In this document: in pieces, positions 26,911 to 36,043 of the stretch
Layout: each line of letters starts with the position of its first letter
How positions within the stretch are numbered: position 1 is the first letter of the stretch
NCBI RefSeq assembly: GCF_018614975.1
Contig: NZ_JAGGNR010000014.1
Span: 395,052-459,051, forward strand
DNA: 64,000 nucleotides
Source: Paenibacillus polymyxa
Lineage (GTDB): Bacteria; Bacillota; Bacilli; Paenibacillales; Paenibacillaceae
Reading direction: 5' to 3'
Notes under the pieces: model-generated
What the model saw: only the letters and a program-made list of their open reading frames with translations
Told to the model about the DNA's origin: nothing
The model's database searches: none
Made by a program: the position numbers and the translations under genes

Positions 26911-27690
26911 TTAATCCTGTATTCTCTCCAATTGCATCCGGTCAAAGAGTTGCTCCAGATCCGTATGGTACTCCGGGTGCTCCTTCACAAGCAGACTAAT
27001 GTATTCCGACCCACATTCATAGAACATTAAGCGGTTAAACGGGGCTGTGTCTCCCATATGATTGCTTTCCTGTCCAAATTTTGCCCGAATCAGATTCTCA
27101 ATATAACGCGCGTAACCCTCGTTCCACTCCAACCAACTCCAGTACTCAGCTTGTTCTTCAGTTAATGAAGTAAACAACGCCTGTCTAGCTGTGTGTACTT
27201 GTGTTAGGTCTTTACTCTTCAAAGCAGACAACAATGAGTTAATCCGCTCCACAACGACTTCATCTTCATACGGAAACTCATAATCCAGTTCCCATGTTAC
27301 GCGCTTCAGTTGGTCCATTTTATGCTTAATCTGGAGACGGTTCACGATCCGCTCATCATATTTCTCATATACATAACAATGAACATATTCATGGAATAGA
27401 TAGACTTTCTGCTCCAGATCTTTGAACGCTGCATCTGTTACAATTGAACACATCCGTCCGTCCATATGATGCACCGGCATTGCGGCAAGGCATTCATCTG
27501 GAATATATAAATCGTCCGGTACTGTCCTCACCCACTCGTATTGTTGCGTTTTGGACGAATAATCATAGATATATAATAAAGCTTCATAGGCTACAACCAC
27601 TGGATAATGTTCTGCAAACAAAGGATGTATGCTGACCAAGTCTTTCTGAAGCTCGTTTAACTCGTTAATTTGCTCTAAAAAAGCATCCAT
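26911..27690 (-). CDS. putative zincin metallopeptidase-like protein
   Basis: 259-residue protein not assigned to a named family. It has a HEXXH motif, FHEYVHCYVYEKY near residue 100, and a downstream glutamate in WLEWNEGYARYIE near residue 195 at a distance compatible with a gluzincin third ligand. No signal peptide or transmembrane helix, so cytosolic. Peptidase activity is inferred from the motif only. Confidence 0.65.
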   Translation of the reverse strand: MDAFLEQINELNELQKDLVSIHPLFAEHYPVVVAYEALLYIYDYSSKTQQYEWVRTVPDDLYIPDECLAAMPVHHMDGRMCSIVTDAAFKDLEQKVYLFHEYVHCYVYEKYDERIVNRLQIKHKMDQLKRVTWELDYEFPYEDEVVVERINSLLSALKSKDLTQVHTARQALFTSLTEEQAEYWSWLEWNEGYARYIENLIRAKFGQESNHMGDTAPFNRLMFYECGSEYISLLVKEHPEYHTDLEQLFDRMQLERIQD

Positions 27691-27798
27691 TTCATTAACC
27701 CTCTCTTTACTGGATTGATGCGTTAATCATACTAGATTAGGAAAGATAAAACACTGAGAGAAAAATGATAATTCTGTTCGAATGTGATCTGGTGAACG

Positions 27799-27942
27799 TT
27801 AGAACCGCTCTCCGCGTTTCTCATACAGGTAGATATCCAGTGCCTGAATCCCACGCCGGGCCAGCTTAATAAACAGAATCAGCGCATACACGCCCAGTCC
27901 ATATAACAACACATTAATCAACATTAGAAATATCGTAATCAT
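27799..27942 (-). CDS. 47-residue single-TM protein
   Basis: Short gene with an AGGAGG ribosome binding site close before the ATG. The product starts MITIFLMLINVLLYGLGVY, one transmembrane helix, then a basic amphipathic tail LARRGIQALDIYLYEKRGE. Unknown function; resembles the many membrane-associated microproteins of Bacillales. Confidence 0.68.
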   Translation of the reverse strand: MITIFLMLINVLLYGLGVYALILFIKLARRGIQALDIYLYEKRGERF

Positions 27943-28062
27943 AATTGTTAATCCTCCTATGAACCTATTAAATTATCACTCCCTATTCTAGCATATTTTA
28001 CCTCAGTTAACTTTTTTGGTAGATGTGAGAGTCGCTTAGCGTGCTTATTGGTTGAAAAACGA

Positions 28063-28103
28063 AAAAATCTTCCACACCCATTTGTGAAAGGTGGAAGATT
28101 TTT
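28063..28103 (-). terminator. long-stem terminator
   Basis: Thirteen-base perfect stem AAAAATCTTCCAC / GTGGAAGATTTTT with T runs on both strands. Confidence 0.88.
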
Positions 28104-28116
28104 AATCCGGATACAG

Positions 28117-28230
28117 CTAGTTAGTTCTGATATATCCTGCCTTCTTCAACACATATTCCGTAAACGGATTGATCTCAGGGATCGGCTGATTCAGATCAAA
28201 ATATCAGAGTTCCAGCCCTTCTACGTATAA
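28117..28230 (-). pseudogene. C-terminal remnant of an unidentified gene
   Basis: The frame directly after the HD-domain gene reads YVEGLEL, a TGA, then YFDLNQPIPEINPFTEYVLK and ends at TAG (28117-28119). The sequence is protein-like on both sides of the TGA, which sits where a tryptophan codon (TGG) would fit. No start codon is visible. Probably the decayed tail of a deleted gene. Confidence 0.45.
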
Positions 28231-28239
28231 AACGTATCC

Positions 28240-28830
28240 TTATAATTTGGTCAAGATTCCCTGATCCACAGATTTCTGAATAAGCTGCTGCGCATACTCC
28301 CACAATGTTTCGGAACCGTTCGCAATCTCACGGTTTCTGTTTAATACCTGATCACTTGTAATGTTATATTTCTGCCACGTATCTCCCTCATTCTGATGAT
28401 TGTGGATCAGAGGCTGCAACCGATCAAGAGATGAGGCAAATTGTGCTTCAGGAGTCTGCTTTGCTTCAAACTCTAACCATAATTGGAGTAGTTCTTCAGC
28501 CTGTTCCTTAGGCAACATACCAAACAGCCGATGAGCTGCTTTGAGTTCACGATCATATTTATCCGTGTGTCCCACCGTATCATAAGCGAACGTATCTCCG
28601 GCATCAATCTCGACCAGATCATGAACGAGAAGCATCTTAATGACTTTGAGGATATCCACATCCTTGTTGGCATGACTCTGCAAAACCAAGGCCATCATCG
28701 CCAGATGCCAGGAATGCTCTGCATCATTTTCAAGTCTCTCACCGTGCATAATTCTCGTCTTTCGTTCAATCGTTTTGAATTTATCAATCTCAATGAGAAA
28801 TTGAATCTGATCCTGTAATGATTCGCTCAC
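28240..28830 (-). CDS. HD-domain hydrolase (YfbR-like)
   Basis: 196-residue phosphohydrolase. Metal ligands follow the H...HD...D order: AEHSWHLAMMA near residue 38, LLVHDLVEIDAGD near residue 68, and SLDRLQPLIHN near residue 139. This is the HD_3 subgroup that contains 5'-deoxyribonucleotidases such as YfbR. The start is a GTG behind GGAGG. Role in nucleotide pool cleaning is inferred. Confidence 0.85.
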   Translation of the reverse strand: MSESLQDQIQFLIEIDKFKTIERKTRIMHGERLENDAEHSWHLAMMALVLQSHANKDVDILKVIKMLLVHDLVEIDAGDTFAYDTVGHTDKYDRELKAAHRLFGMLPKEQAEELLQLWLEFEAKQTPEAQFASSLDRLQPLIHNHQNEGDTWQKYNITSDQVLNRNREIANGSETLWEYAQQLIQKSVDQGILTKL

Positions 28831-28853
28831 AGCACATCCTCCTTCATATCCAT

Positions 28854-29693
28854 CTACGTGGATAGATCGTACCAGTAAACTCTATAGTTAAAATCCAGTG
28901 ACATCCCCACACCTTGTGCCAGACGAATTGAGCCCGCATTATCCGGTGAACAATCCCAATACGGATGTATGCCTACACGACCGCATTCTTCCACAAAAGC
29001 TTTGGCCACCATCGCACCATAATTCCTTCTTCTGTAGACTTCAACCGTCTCAATATCAACCGCATGTGTCTGATCTGCAATAAATGCCGAGAGGCAAACA
29101 CTAGCGATATCATCATTATGCACTGCAATATAGCCAAAACCATATTGTAAAAAATCATCTATTGTAGTCCAGAAGTGAGAGATTTTATCCATCAGAAATA
29201 GAGAATTGTTGTATCTTTTCTCTCCTAATATCACTTCATCTATCCTGATAATTCTGACTTCCTCGTCCTGTGAAGTACATATGTCGAGAGGTACTTGCTG
29301 ACTTATCAGATTTGGATTCAATTTGTATACATGCTGAATATCACTGGAGATATCTCTTTTCCCCGAGATGTGCTGAAGAACATCTTCCCAAGCTTCGTCC
29401 ACCACACCAATTTCAACAGCATGAATATGTAAGTTTAATAATTCAGGTTCAATACGTTCCCGCATGTACTCTTTCAATTCATTCAGAAAGGGCTCACTTC
29501 GAGAATCTCCGATCAACTGAAAACCAGATTGTCCATGTATCCAAATTAGTGCTGCTGTTATATTCTCTGCATCATCTACATAGATCCGTCCCGGGTTCAA
29601 GCCATACGCCACCGCTTTGACTTCAATATTCTCACATGAGTCCGTGAGATGTTTTACTTTATGGAATTCATGTTTATTAATCTCGGTAATCAT
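28854..29693 (-). CDS. two-domain GNAT acetyltransferase
   Basis: 279-residue protein with an N-terminal alpha/beta part (about 1-130) and a C-terminal GNAT core: IASVCLSAFIADQTHAVDIE followed by YRRRNYGAMVAKAFVEE, a variant acetyl-CoA loop, and the catalytic-side SPDNAGSIRLA. Matches the larger GNAT_acetyltran type seen in Bacillales. Substrate unknown. Separate from the HD gene by 23 bases. Confidence 0.8.
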   Translation of the reverse strand: MITEINKHEFHKVKHLTDSCENIEVKAVAYGLNPGRIYVDDAENITAALIWIHGQSGFQLIGDSRSEPFLNELKEYMRERIEPELLNLHIHAVEIGVVDEAWEDVLQHISGKRDISSDIQHVYKLNPNLISQQVPLDICTSQDEEVRIIRIDEVILGEKRYNNSLFLMDKISHFWTTIDDFLQYGFGYIAVHNDDIASVCLSAFIADQTHAVDIETVEVYRRRNYGAMVAKAFVEECGRVGIHPYWDCSPDNAGSIRLAQGVGMSLDFNYRVYWYDLST

Positions 29694-29746
29694 AGGTTCA
29701 TTCCTCCCGAATTCAAGACAAAGCCCTAAAGCGTGTGTAACCTCTA

Positions 29747-30202
29747 TTAAATCTTATATTCATAAATTCGCGTCTCTTTATCATTAAGCAGGTATCCTTT
29801 ACCAATATAGGCCCAGTTATTTTTTTCATAATAATCAGTCAGATCAGTACACAAATACAGCTTGTCATACCCTTTTGCTTTCACCTCATTTAATGCATGG
29901 GTCTGAAGTTGTCCACCCAGGTTCTGGCCCCGATATTCTGGATCAATATGAAGACACGCAAACCAGGGAAAGAGATCCTGCCTGCTATTCAGATCACTTC
30001 GTAACAAAGCATACCCACCAATAATTCGGTCTCCGTCCAGCATCACATAAAATCTTGGTACATCACTATCTGTCTCCACAGAACGCTCTATACAATCCCG
30101 ATAGAAATGGAAGCTTGATTCCGAGCCCCATTGTTTCCAGAAATACTGTACTGCTTCTTGCAGCACGTCCGGCTTCTGCCGAATATCAAAAATTTGCAAC
30201 AT
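29747..30202 (-). CDS. GNAT family N-acetyltransferase
   Basis: 151-residue acetyltransferase. CLHIDPEYRGQNLGGQLQTHA carries the acetyl-CoA loop (YRGQNLGG); the C-terminal YEKNNWAYIGKGYL is typical of the family. AAGGGAG precedes the ATG. It follows the PhzF gene by 21 bases and is probably in the same transcript. Confidence 0.86.
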   Translation of the reverse strand: MLQIFDIRQKPDVLQEAVQYFWKQWGSESSFHFYRDCIERSVETDSDVPRFYVMLDGDRIIGGYALLRSDLNSRQDLFPWFACLHIDPEYRGQNLGGQLQTHALNEVKAKGYDKLYLCTDLTDYYEKNNWAYIGKGYLLNDKETRIYEYKI

Positions 30203-30223
30203 GTTATTCTCCCTTTAGTTTTA

Positions 30224-31111
30224 TTACAACTCAACGTCAAGTTCTCGCACAAAAACAGCCGTCCCCTTCATTCTGACATCCATATCCTCACCATCCCGAA
30301 TCACACTCACTTGAACCTTTCCATCTCTTCCAATCTCATGCCCTTGCTCTACCACAAACTGTACCTCATCGATCTCCGGTTTCACATAGGTTAAATAATA
30401 AGCACCCATCACCCCGGAGGCTGTTCCAGTCACTGGATCTTCCGTAGTACCAGAGTAAGGTGAAGAGAAATGTCTGGCATGCATCATCGCATCAGAATCA
30501 CGGGTTTCGAAACAAAAGGGGTGTAGGGAAGCTTTGGGATTCTCAATTAAAATTCCTGGGAACAAGGAAGAATCCGGTTTCATTTTAATAAAAGAGTTCA
30601 ATTCACGTATCGGGATTAATAACGTCCAGGTTCCCGTACTTCCATAAACGATTGGCGTAGAAAGGTCAACATCATCCAGAGTTAAGTTTATTGTACTTAG
30701 CAGCTTCGCGATATCCCCCTGGAACGGTATAAACTGTGGCTGATCCTGTTTCATTTCCATGTAAATGGTGTCGGCATTGGGCTCAAATCGTATGGGTAAT
30801 ATACCTACCTTGGTTTCAATCGTGATTAACTCTTTGTCACTCAACATCCCACGCGTTTTCAAACCATACTGTGATGCCATTGTGGCATGACCACACAGAT
30901 TAATCTCATGACCCGGTGTAAAATAACGTAATCGGACGTCAGCTACTTCAGAGTTCAACACAAATACCGTTTCATTAAAACCGACCTTATAAGCGATCTG
31001 CTGCATCTCCGTCTCACTGAAATGATCCGCATCAAAAACCACTCCTGCCGGGTTACCTTGACCGGGAACTGTAGAAAAAGCATCATAATGATAGACCGTA
31101 ATATTACTCAT
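30224..31111 (-). CDS. PhzF family isomerase/epimerase-like protein
   Basis: 295-residue member of the PhzF/DapF fold. The start VYHYDAFSTVPGQGNPAGVV with NETVFVL contains the conserved catalytic glutamate, and INLCGHATMAS the glycine-rich substrate loop; DPVTGTASGVMGAYY repeats the motif in the second half. These proteins isomerise small metabolites; no phenazine genes are present, so the substrate is unknown. The start overlaps the peptidase E stop by four bases. Confidence 0.88.
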   Translation of the reverse strand: MSNITVYHYDAFSTVPGQGNPAGVVFDADHFSETEMQQIAYKVGFNETVFVLNSEVADVRLRYFTPGHEINLCGHATMASQYGLKTRGMLSDKELITIETKVGILPIRFEPNADTIYMEMKQDQPQFIPFQGDIAKLLSTINLTLDDVDLSTPIVYGSTGTWTLLIPIRELNSFIKMKPDSSLFPGILIENPKASLHPFCFETRDSDAMMHARHFSSPYSGTTEDPVTGTASGVMGAYYLTYVKPEIDEVQFVVEQGHEIGRDGKVQVSVIRDGEDMDVRMKGTAVFVRELDVEL

Positions 31112-31768
31112 GAAACAGACCCACTCTCTCTGTAATCTATGAGACGCACATTTCCATATAACTCTACGCTCTCACCATCAATTACAACACCGCCACCATC
31201 TTGGCATGCATAGACCGCCGTACGGTTAACGCGCGTATACTCTCTTAATGAATTCAGGGTATCTTCCGAACCATCCCAATGCGGTGCAAATTCTAAATCA
31301 ACGAGCCCCAGTGCTTTCATATCTTTCAGATCTACATTGTTTTCATCTGCATCTTCCCCATACCCAGCTATATCTATCGTAGGTGTAGTCAGAATACTGC
31401 CTGCGCTGACCCCGATGAGAATGCCGCCACTCTTCACATAGGAACGCAGCAAATCAAGCACATTTCTCTTCTGGAATAAACTTAGAAAATAAAACGTATT
31501 TCCTCCGGATAGATGAATCGCATCACATTCGAAAATAGAGCCAAATATGCTCTCCTCATACTCCAGATCAAGATCGTAATATTGAATGTTATCTATTCCC
31601 ATTTGATTATAGTAACGTCTAGTGTGTTCAAAATATTTCCGCTCCGGATCGGAGCACGAAGGAATATCCGATGGAAGGCTGTTCACTGTTAAATAAGCTT
31701 AGTATTCTCTGATCCAATTTATGGTTAGATTTGAATACCAAATCACTTAGCAGAACCAATGTAGTCAT
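31108..31768 (-). pseudogene. peptidase E-like (S51) gene with frameshift
   Basis: Aspartyl-dipeptidase/Type 1 glutamine amidotransferase-like protein. The ATG at 31768 with GGGAGG reads MTTLVLLSDLVFKSNHKLDQ and on to SIGY, then leaves frame; the downstream frame resumes with IPSCSDPERKYFEHTRRYY and is intact to the stop, including the nucleophile GVSAGS. Two bases appear to be missing in the stretch 31662-31668 (GGA TAT then ATT expected). Without the repair translation could only start inside the gene. Coupled to PhzF. Confidence 0.75.
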
Positions 31769-31788
31769 CTTATTTCCTCCCGTACCTA

Positions 31789-32341
31789 TTAGACTGACTT
31801 AAACTCTCTATCCAAGATCGAGAAAAAATACTGGTCTGTCCACTGATTGTTCCACCATAGTTCTTCCTGGAAAACGGCCTCCCGTGTCATTCCCACATGC
31901 TGCATCAGTGCTGCTGAGCGAACGTTTTGTGAATTGCACATGCCAACGACCTTATGAGCTTGTAACTCTTGAAACGCAAATTGTAGCAAAAGACGGGTAG
32001 CTTCACTCCCATATCCATTTCCTGCACATTCCGAAAGTACTGCGAATCCAAGTTCCCAGCTTTTTCGGTAATCCACATAACTCCACATCTGAACAATACC
32101 AATGGGTGTATCCTCCGGATCATCCATGCGCCGTATAACGAAATCGTAGGCATACGGTTTCTCATCTGCGACAGCAAAATGGCTGCGATATTTCTCACGG
32201 ACCTTTTCCTCATCCGTTTCAACAGTTTCCTCAAAGCTCCATATGTTTGTGTCACATTCAAGTTGACCTATGAAGTCGAGGTCCTGCTCTGTGACTGTTG
32301 TTATTTTGATCTTCTCTCCTACGAATTCGATGTAGATTCAT
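31789..32341 (-). pseudogene. RimJ/RimL-like acetyltransferase with a disrupted start
   Basis: A protein-like frame runs from YIEFVGEKIKITTV through DLDFIGQLECDTNIWSFEE and NGYGSEATRLLLQFAF (acetyl-CoA loop region) to the stop at 31789, about 183 codons. It has no ATG, GTG or TTG near its beginning. The ATG at 32341, right after AAAGGAG, is out of frame by a two-base deficit (MN followed by IYIEF expected). Either a small deletion or a sequencing error; translation could begin at the internal ATG at 32127 with loss of the first domain half. Confidence 0.65.
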
Positions 32342-32372
32342 CTCCTTTGAATTATGCCATTTATCCCATAGA

Positions 32373-32747
32373 CTACTGCATTTGCCCATTAATATATCTT
32401 CTGTGACTTGCAGATGCTTCCTGAACCCACAGATCCAATTCGACTCTACTAACAAAAAATTGATCCTGAACCTTAATGAACGGGAACATTCTCCCATCAA
32501 AGAAACCTGACACCGTAAAACTCCCTTGCTCAGCCTTAATAATACTCATCACCTGTTCTTCAGTCATACTCAGATAACTGGCAGTTTCTTGCATCGTCAA
32601 TAATACTTTATCGTTTGGTACTACTTGTTCTTCTGCCTGAGTGAGTTCACTATTTCTCTCATGAGTCGTTAAAATTGTGCAGCCAATAATAATCGAGATA
32701 CCCAAAATGAAACTGGCTAAAAGTATAGAGAACGGAACAGATTTCAT
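32373..32747 (-). CDS. membrane-anchored excisionase-type HTH protein
   Basis: 124 residues. An N-terminal signal or anchor (FSILLASFILGISIIIGC, possible lipobox IIGC) is followed by about 20 polar residues, then LTMQETASYLSMTEEQVMSI and FPFIKVQDQFFVSRVELDLW, a MerR/excisionase-type (HTH_17) winged helix. A DNA-binding fold outside or on the membrane is odd; it may have become a protein-binding module. The ATG overlaps the stop of the deaminase gene by four bases. Function unknown. Confidence 0.7.
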   Translation of the reverse strand: MKSVPFSILLASFILGISIIIGCTILTTHERNSELTQAEEQVVPNDKVLLTMQETASYLSMTEEQVMSIIKAEQGSFTVSGFFDGRMFPFIKVQDQFFVSRVELDLWVQEASASHRRYINGQMQ

Positions 32748-33256
32748 TGCTTTTCCATCTCCCACTCTGTATTAAGCACCCCTCTACCAATATTCCATTT
32801 GGCGAGCAACGCTCTTTGTCTATTTTCCAAATCAAGATAAGGAGCCGCTACACAGGATAACGTGTCAAACATATGGATAAAATGCGGCCCTTCTTTGAAA
32901 CGCCGAAGCCCTCCATACTCTTCATCATCTGCTGCCCATACAATCTTTTTAATACCCGACATTAGTATGGTACAGGAACACATAGGACAAGGTTCACAGG
33001 TAGTATAGAGTGTCAGATCGTTCTTCGTGTATCTCTTCTTCTCTACATCCAGCAAATGTTGTCCTGCCCGACGAATGGCATCCACTTCAGCATGTGCGGT
33101 GGGATCGCACGCAGAGTAGACCCGGTTCCTGCCTTTACTCACGACATTCCCATCTACATCAACGATTATCGCACCAATCGGATACGTTCCTTCAATCAGT
33201 GATTGCTCTGCTTCTTCCATAGCCAAAGTTAAATATTCATAATCCGATAACTTCAT
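32744..33256 (-). CDS. nucleoside/tRNA deaminase family protein
   Basis: 170-residue zinc-dependent cytidine/deoxycytidylate deaminase-fold enzyme. The HAE motif (TAHAEVDAI near residue 54) and PCPMC motif (TCEPCPMCSCTI near residue 88) provide the ligands and catalytic glutamate. Closest in style to guanine deaminase and TadA-like proteins, but it lacks obvious tRNA-binding features. Substrate uncertain. Confidence 0.87.
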   Translation of the reverse strand: MKLSDYEYLTLAMEEAEQSLIEGTYPIGAIIVDVDGNVVSKGRNRVYSACDPTAHAEVDAIRRAGQHLLDVEKKRYTKNDLTLYTTCEPCPMCSCTILMSGIKKIVWAADDEEYGGLRRFKEGPHFIHMFDTLSCVAAPYLDLENRQRALLAKWNIGRGVLNTEWEMEKQ

Positions 33257-33350
33257 TGAAAATCCCCCTTAGTACAGTTATAGACCACTTACAAAACAGA
33301 CGCCTTGTGTAATGTGTAGTAGAAGAGATTGATGGGATCTCTTTAGATCG

Positions 33351-33917
33351 TTAAAAGTTCCTGATCGTGTACTGCCCTGCTTCACCAAGAAAATCACTTT
33401 TGGTTATCCCTTTTTCTCCGAGTAACATCCTGTAGTTCGATATCGTACCATCATGTGAAATGATAAACGTATTGCCGCTCTGTTGCCTGCACCATTCAAG
33501 AAGCTGTTCAGCTAATATCTTGAATCGACATGCATCCATCTGATTAATACTTTCTTCCCAACAATCCAGCCCCAGCTCAACCATTCTTATGCCAGGATAC
33601 TTATGGCTGAGCTCTTCCTTGGAATAGATCTGATCACAGACGAAAGGAACAGACTCTGGATTCTGAGGAAACATTCTTGGGCCAACCAGTGGGCTGAACG
33701 TAAGATTGGTGTTTGGGACTAAGAGGAGTGCCGTTTCAATCGTACGTTTGGTTGGACTAACCAAAATGACATCTTCAGGCGCAACAACCACTTGTTTACG
33801 CAATGCTATAACCTGACTTTTCCCCAATTCAGTGAGGCCCGGATGCAGACAAATTAATTGGTTTGGATAATCCATCAAGTGTTCGCCATGACCATGACGA
33901 ATAAATGTAATGTCCAT
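33351..33917 (-). CDS. histidine phosphatase family protein
   Basis: 188-residue phosphoglycerate-mutase-superfamily phosphatase. The RHG triad (FIRHGHGEHL) is at residues 6-9, an acidic proton donor candidate in GLDCWEE, and the second histidine in FIISHDGTIS. Start either ATG at 33917 or GTG six bases upstream, both after AGAGGA. Substrate unknown. Confidence 0.84.
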   Translation of the reverse strand: MDITFIRHGHGEHLMDYPNQLICLHPGLTELGKSQVIALRKQVVVAPEDVILVSPTKRTIETALLLVPNTNLTFSPLVGPRMFPQNPESVPFVCDQIYSKEELSHKYPGIRMVELGLDCWEESINQMDACRFKILAEQLLEWCRQQSGNTFIISHDGTISNYRMLLGEKGITKSDFLGEAGQYTIRNF

Positions 33918-33931
33918 AGGCACCTATTCCT

Positions 33932-34423
33932 CTATTTCTGAATGAAGTGTTTGATGCCTTTTGCATCAAGAAGGTTACTCAGTTCCTTTTTCAAAAACAC
34001 AGGATATACTTCCATCTGCTCCAGTTCGTCCAAGGAAAACCATCGGAAAATTAACTTACCGTTATCTTCTAAACCTTTGAATTCAGTTTCACTATATAGC
34101 TTATGGGCTTCCGGCAATGTGATGAGATAATAAAAGCCAACTTCATGATACTTCAGGCCATCATATTCAAAGAAATCTTCACTAACATATGCGAGCCTTT
34201 GCGCTTCTACATGAACACCCAGCTCCTCCATCATCTCTCGCACAATAGCCGCTTCTGTTGTCTCGTTTAATTTCACCCGACCTCCGGGCAGATTCCAGAA
34301 ATCATCCTGTTCAGTCGTATGCAAAAGAACTCTTCCCGCATCCATCACAATACCTGCCACACGGAAGTTGAATTTGTTGTTATTTTGTTCATACGATATA
34401 TTATTGTTATCTGCAGTGGTCAT
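33932..34423 (-). CDS. Nudix hydrolase
   Basis: 163-residue pyrophosphohydrolase with a canonical Nudix box running from GGRVKLNE to REMMEELGV near residues 46-68. The region before it, GIVMDAGRVLLH, and YYLITLPEAHK fit NTP-type or capping-like substrates, not defined. Overlaps the small membrane protein gene by four bases and precedes the phosphatase by a few bases. Confidence 0.87.
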   Translation of the reverse strand: MTTADNNNISYEQNNNKFNFRVAGIVMDAGRVLLHTTEQDDFWNLPGGRVKLNETTEAAIVREMMEELGVHVEAQRLAYVSEDFFEYDGLKYHEVGFYYLITLPEAHKLYSETEFKGLEDNGKLIFRWFSLDELEQMEVYPVFLKKELSNLLDAKGIKHFIQK

Positions 34424-34605
34424 CTCGCTGACCTTCCATCAGCAAATCCGTCCATGAATCCCAGGATGAATGAGGGAATGATGAGTACGAACAATAAAAT
34501 TAAACTGGCAATGCCCCATCTAAGAATTACTTTCCGTTTGCTTCGAACAACTATAATAATTAAGATTGCGGTTGTTGCAATTAAGGCTACTCCATAAAAT
34601 GTCAT
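34420..34605 (-). CDS. 61-residue two-TM membrane protein
   Basis: Small protein starting MTFYGVALIATTAIL with two hydrophobic helices separated by the basic VRSKRKVILRW turn. The ATG at 34605 has GGAGG eight bases upstream. Coupled to the Nudix gene (ATGA overlap). Function unknown. Confidence 0.68.
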   Translation of the reverse strand: MTFYGVALIATTAILIIIVVRSKRKVILRWGIASLILLFVLIIPSFILGFMDGFADGRSAR

Positions 34606-34643
34606 AAAACTGACCTCCGGTATGTATTCGTATTTCATTAAGG

Positions 34644-35485
34644 TTACTGCAGAATCTTTTCTAGCTTGTGCCTACAAGCCTCGCGGTCATAATCCGAATT
34701 ATCCAGCCATACCTTATCCAATTGAAGTAACCCATAGATTTCGGACTCCAGCTTCTTTCTTTCCTGCAAAACCCGTACCGTACCCTTAACACCCTGATAA
34801 CCCTTTGCTTGCCCCAAACCCTGATTCGTATAGTAGTCAATAAAACTTTCAGACCATCTTTTGGTCTTTCACTAACCGCCTTATCAAAGGTATAGGATAT
34901 ATCTTTCTGGTCGATATAGATGAGAAGCGGATTCAAAGCATGAATGATACGCCCCAGTTCCAATACATACTGCACGTTCTGCTCTTTGGATTGATTGCAT
35001 TTTACAAGACCCATGGTTAGTGGATTCTGGATAAAACAACACTCAAATATCGTGATGCAGTCATCATTCGTGCTTAACACGTTTTGGGTAGAATCTTGCC
35101 ACTTCTCGGTGATCAGTTTAACATTTTGCTCAAAAGGAATTTCGTAAATATCTCGGCTGAAAATATCCTTTACAATGTGATCAGGAAGCTCTATTCCCCA
35201 TTGTTCTTTCATCTTACGATAAGGAATTAGGAAACCTTGATCATGGGCCGTCGCATTGCTTTCCAGAACCTCTATGTATTTTTCATGTGTTTTCAATAAA
35301 GCCTCGAAGTCTCCTGCATAATAAAAAGATACGCCCTCGTAATCAGCAAGGTGCTCCAGATTTCCTTCCTGAAATAGTTGTACCTTCTTGCCTTGTTCTA
35401 TCAAAATTTCGGATACCATTTTGGCAACCGTTGACTTGCCTGAACCCGGTAATCCTTCAATCAGTATTAATTTCCTTGTCATCAT
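34644..35485 (-). pseudogene. P-loop kinase/NTPase-like gene with single-base frameshift
   Basis: Starts with a Walker A motif, LIEGLPGSGKSTVAKM near residue 10, as in shikimate/cytidylate-kinase-like P-loop proteins. It is well conserved in style up to FDKAVSERPK (about residue 207). There the frame shifts by one base (about 34855-34865); the continuation WSESFIDYYTNQGLGQAKG and further to the stop at 34644 is protein-like in the other frame. In the unshifted frame the tail becomes arginine-rich and aberrant, ending at 34661. Substrate unknown. Confidence 0.72.
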
Positions 35486-35533
35486 TACATCACCCTTTAT
35501 TTTGTATGAGGATATGGATCTTCCACGATGTTA

Positions 35534-36043
35534 TTAATCAATATCTGCAATAACCCATTGCGCAGACTCGCCATCTTCTTTCTTTTTCCAAAACACCATC
35601 GTATTGCTATACTCTTCGTCATTCTCATTTAACTCGTTAACCATCACCACTGCCTGATAGAGCTTCCTTTGCTCCTGTATCGTTATGTCGCTCATGGAAG
35701 TAACCTTGAGAACTTTGTATCTTCCCATGCCTAATATAGGAGATTCAGGATCAATCAGACTCATATATGCTGGTTCATCCTTTTCGTATAAATAACGCAT
35801 GCGGGCATTCATAAGTTTAACGATTTCCAATTGGTCCCCGGTATAGCTTGTTTCATCGAGATACACTGGTGGGATATCTTCCTTCTGTTGGGATGTCAAT
35901 ATTTCTTCATTCTGTTGTGTCTCTTTTTCTGTGACATTTAAGGGTGAGGAGTCTATTGATTGCTGTGCATCGTCAGTGTTTCCCTTGTTCTGACAGGCAA
36001 CCAGAAGTAGAAACAATAATGAAACTAGGGTTAACTTTTTCAT
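35534..36043 (-). CDS. predicted lipoprotein
   Basis: 169 residues. Type II signal peptide MKKLTLVSLLFLLLVAC with the lipidated cysteine at 17, then a low-complexity Q/D/E/S-rich linker to about residue 60 and a compact C-terminal domain containing DPESPILGMGRYKVL and ending WVIADID. Start at the ATG at 36043 after GGAGG. Unknown function. Confidence 0.75.
   Translation of the reverse strand: MKKLTLVSLLFLLLVACQNKGNTDDAQQSIDSSPLNVTEKETQQNEEILTSQQKEDIPPVYLDETSYTGDQLEIVKLMNARMRYLYEKDEPAYMSLIDPESPILGMGRYKVLKVTSMSDITIQEQRKLYQAVVMVNELNENDEEYSNTMVFWKKKEDGESAQWVIADID

Noticed and set aside
31660..31670. Programmed ribosomal frameshifting in the peptidase E gene
   Set aside because: No slippery heptamer or downstream structure is evident, and similar small indels occur in several unrelated genes, so error or decay is simpler.
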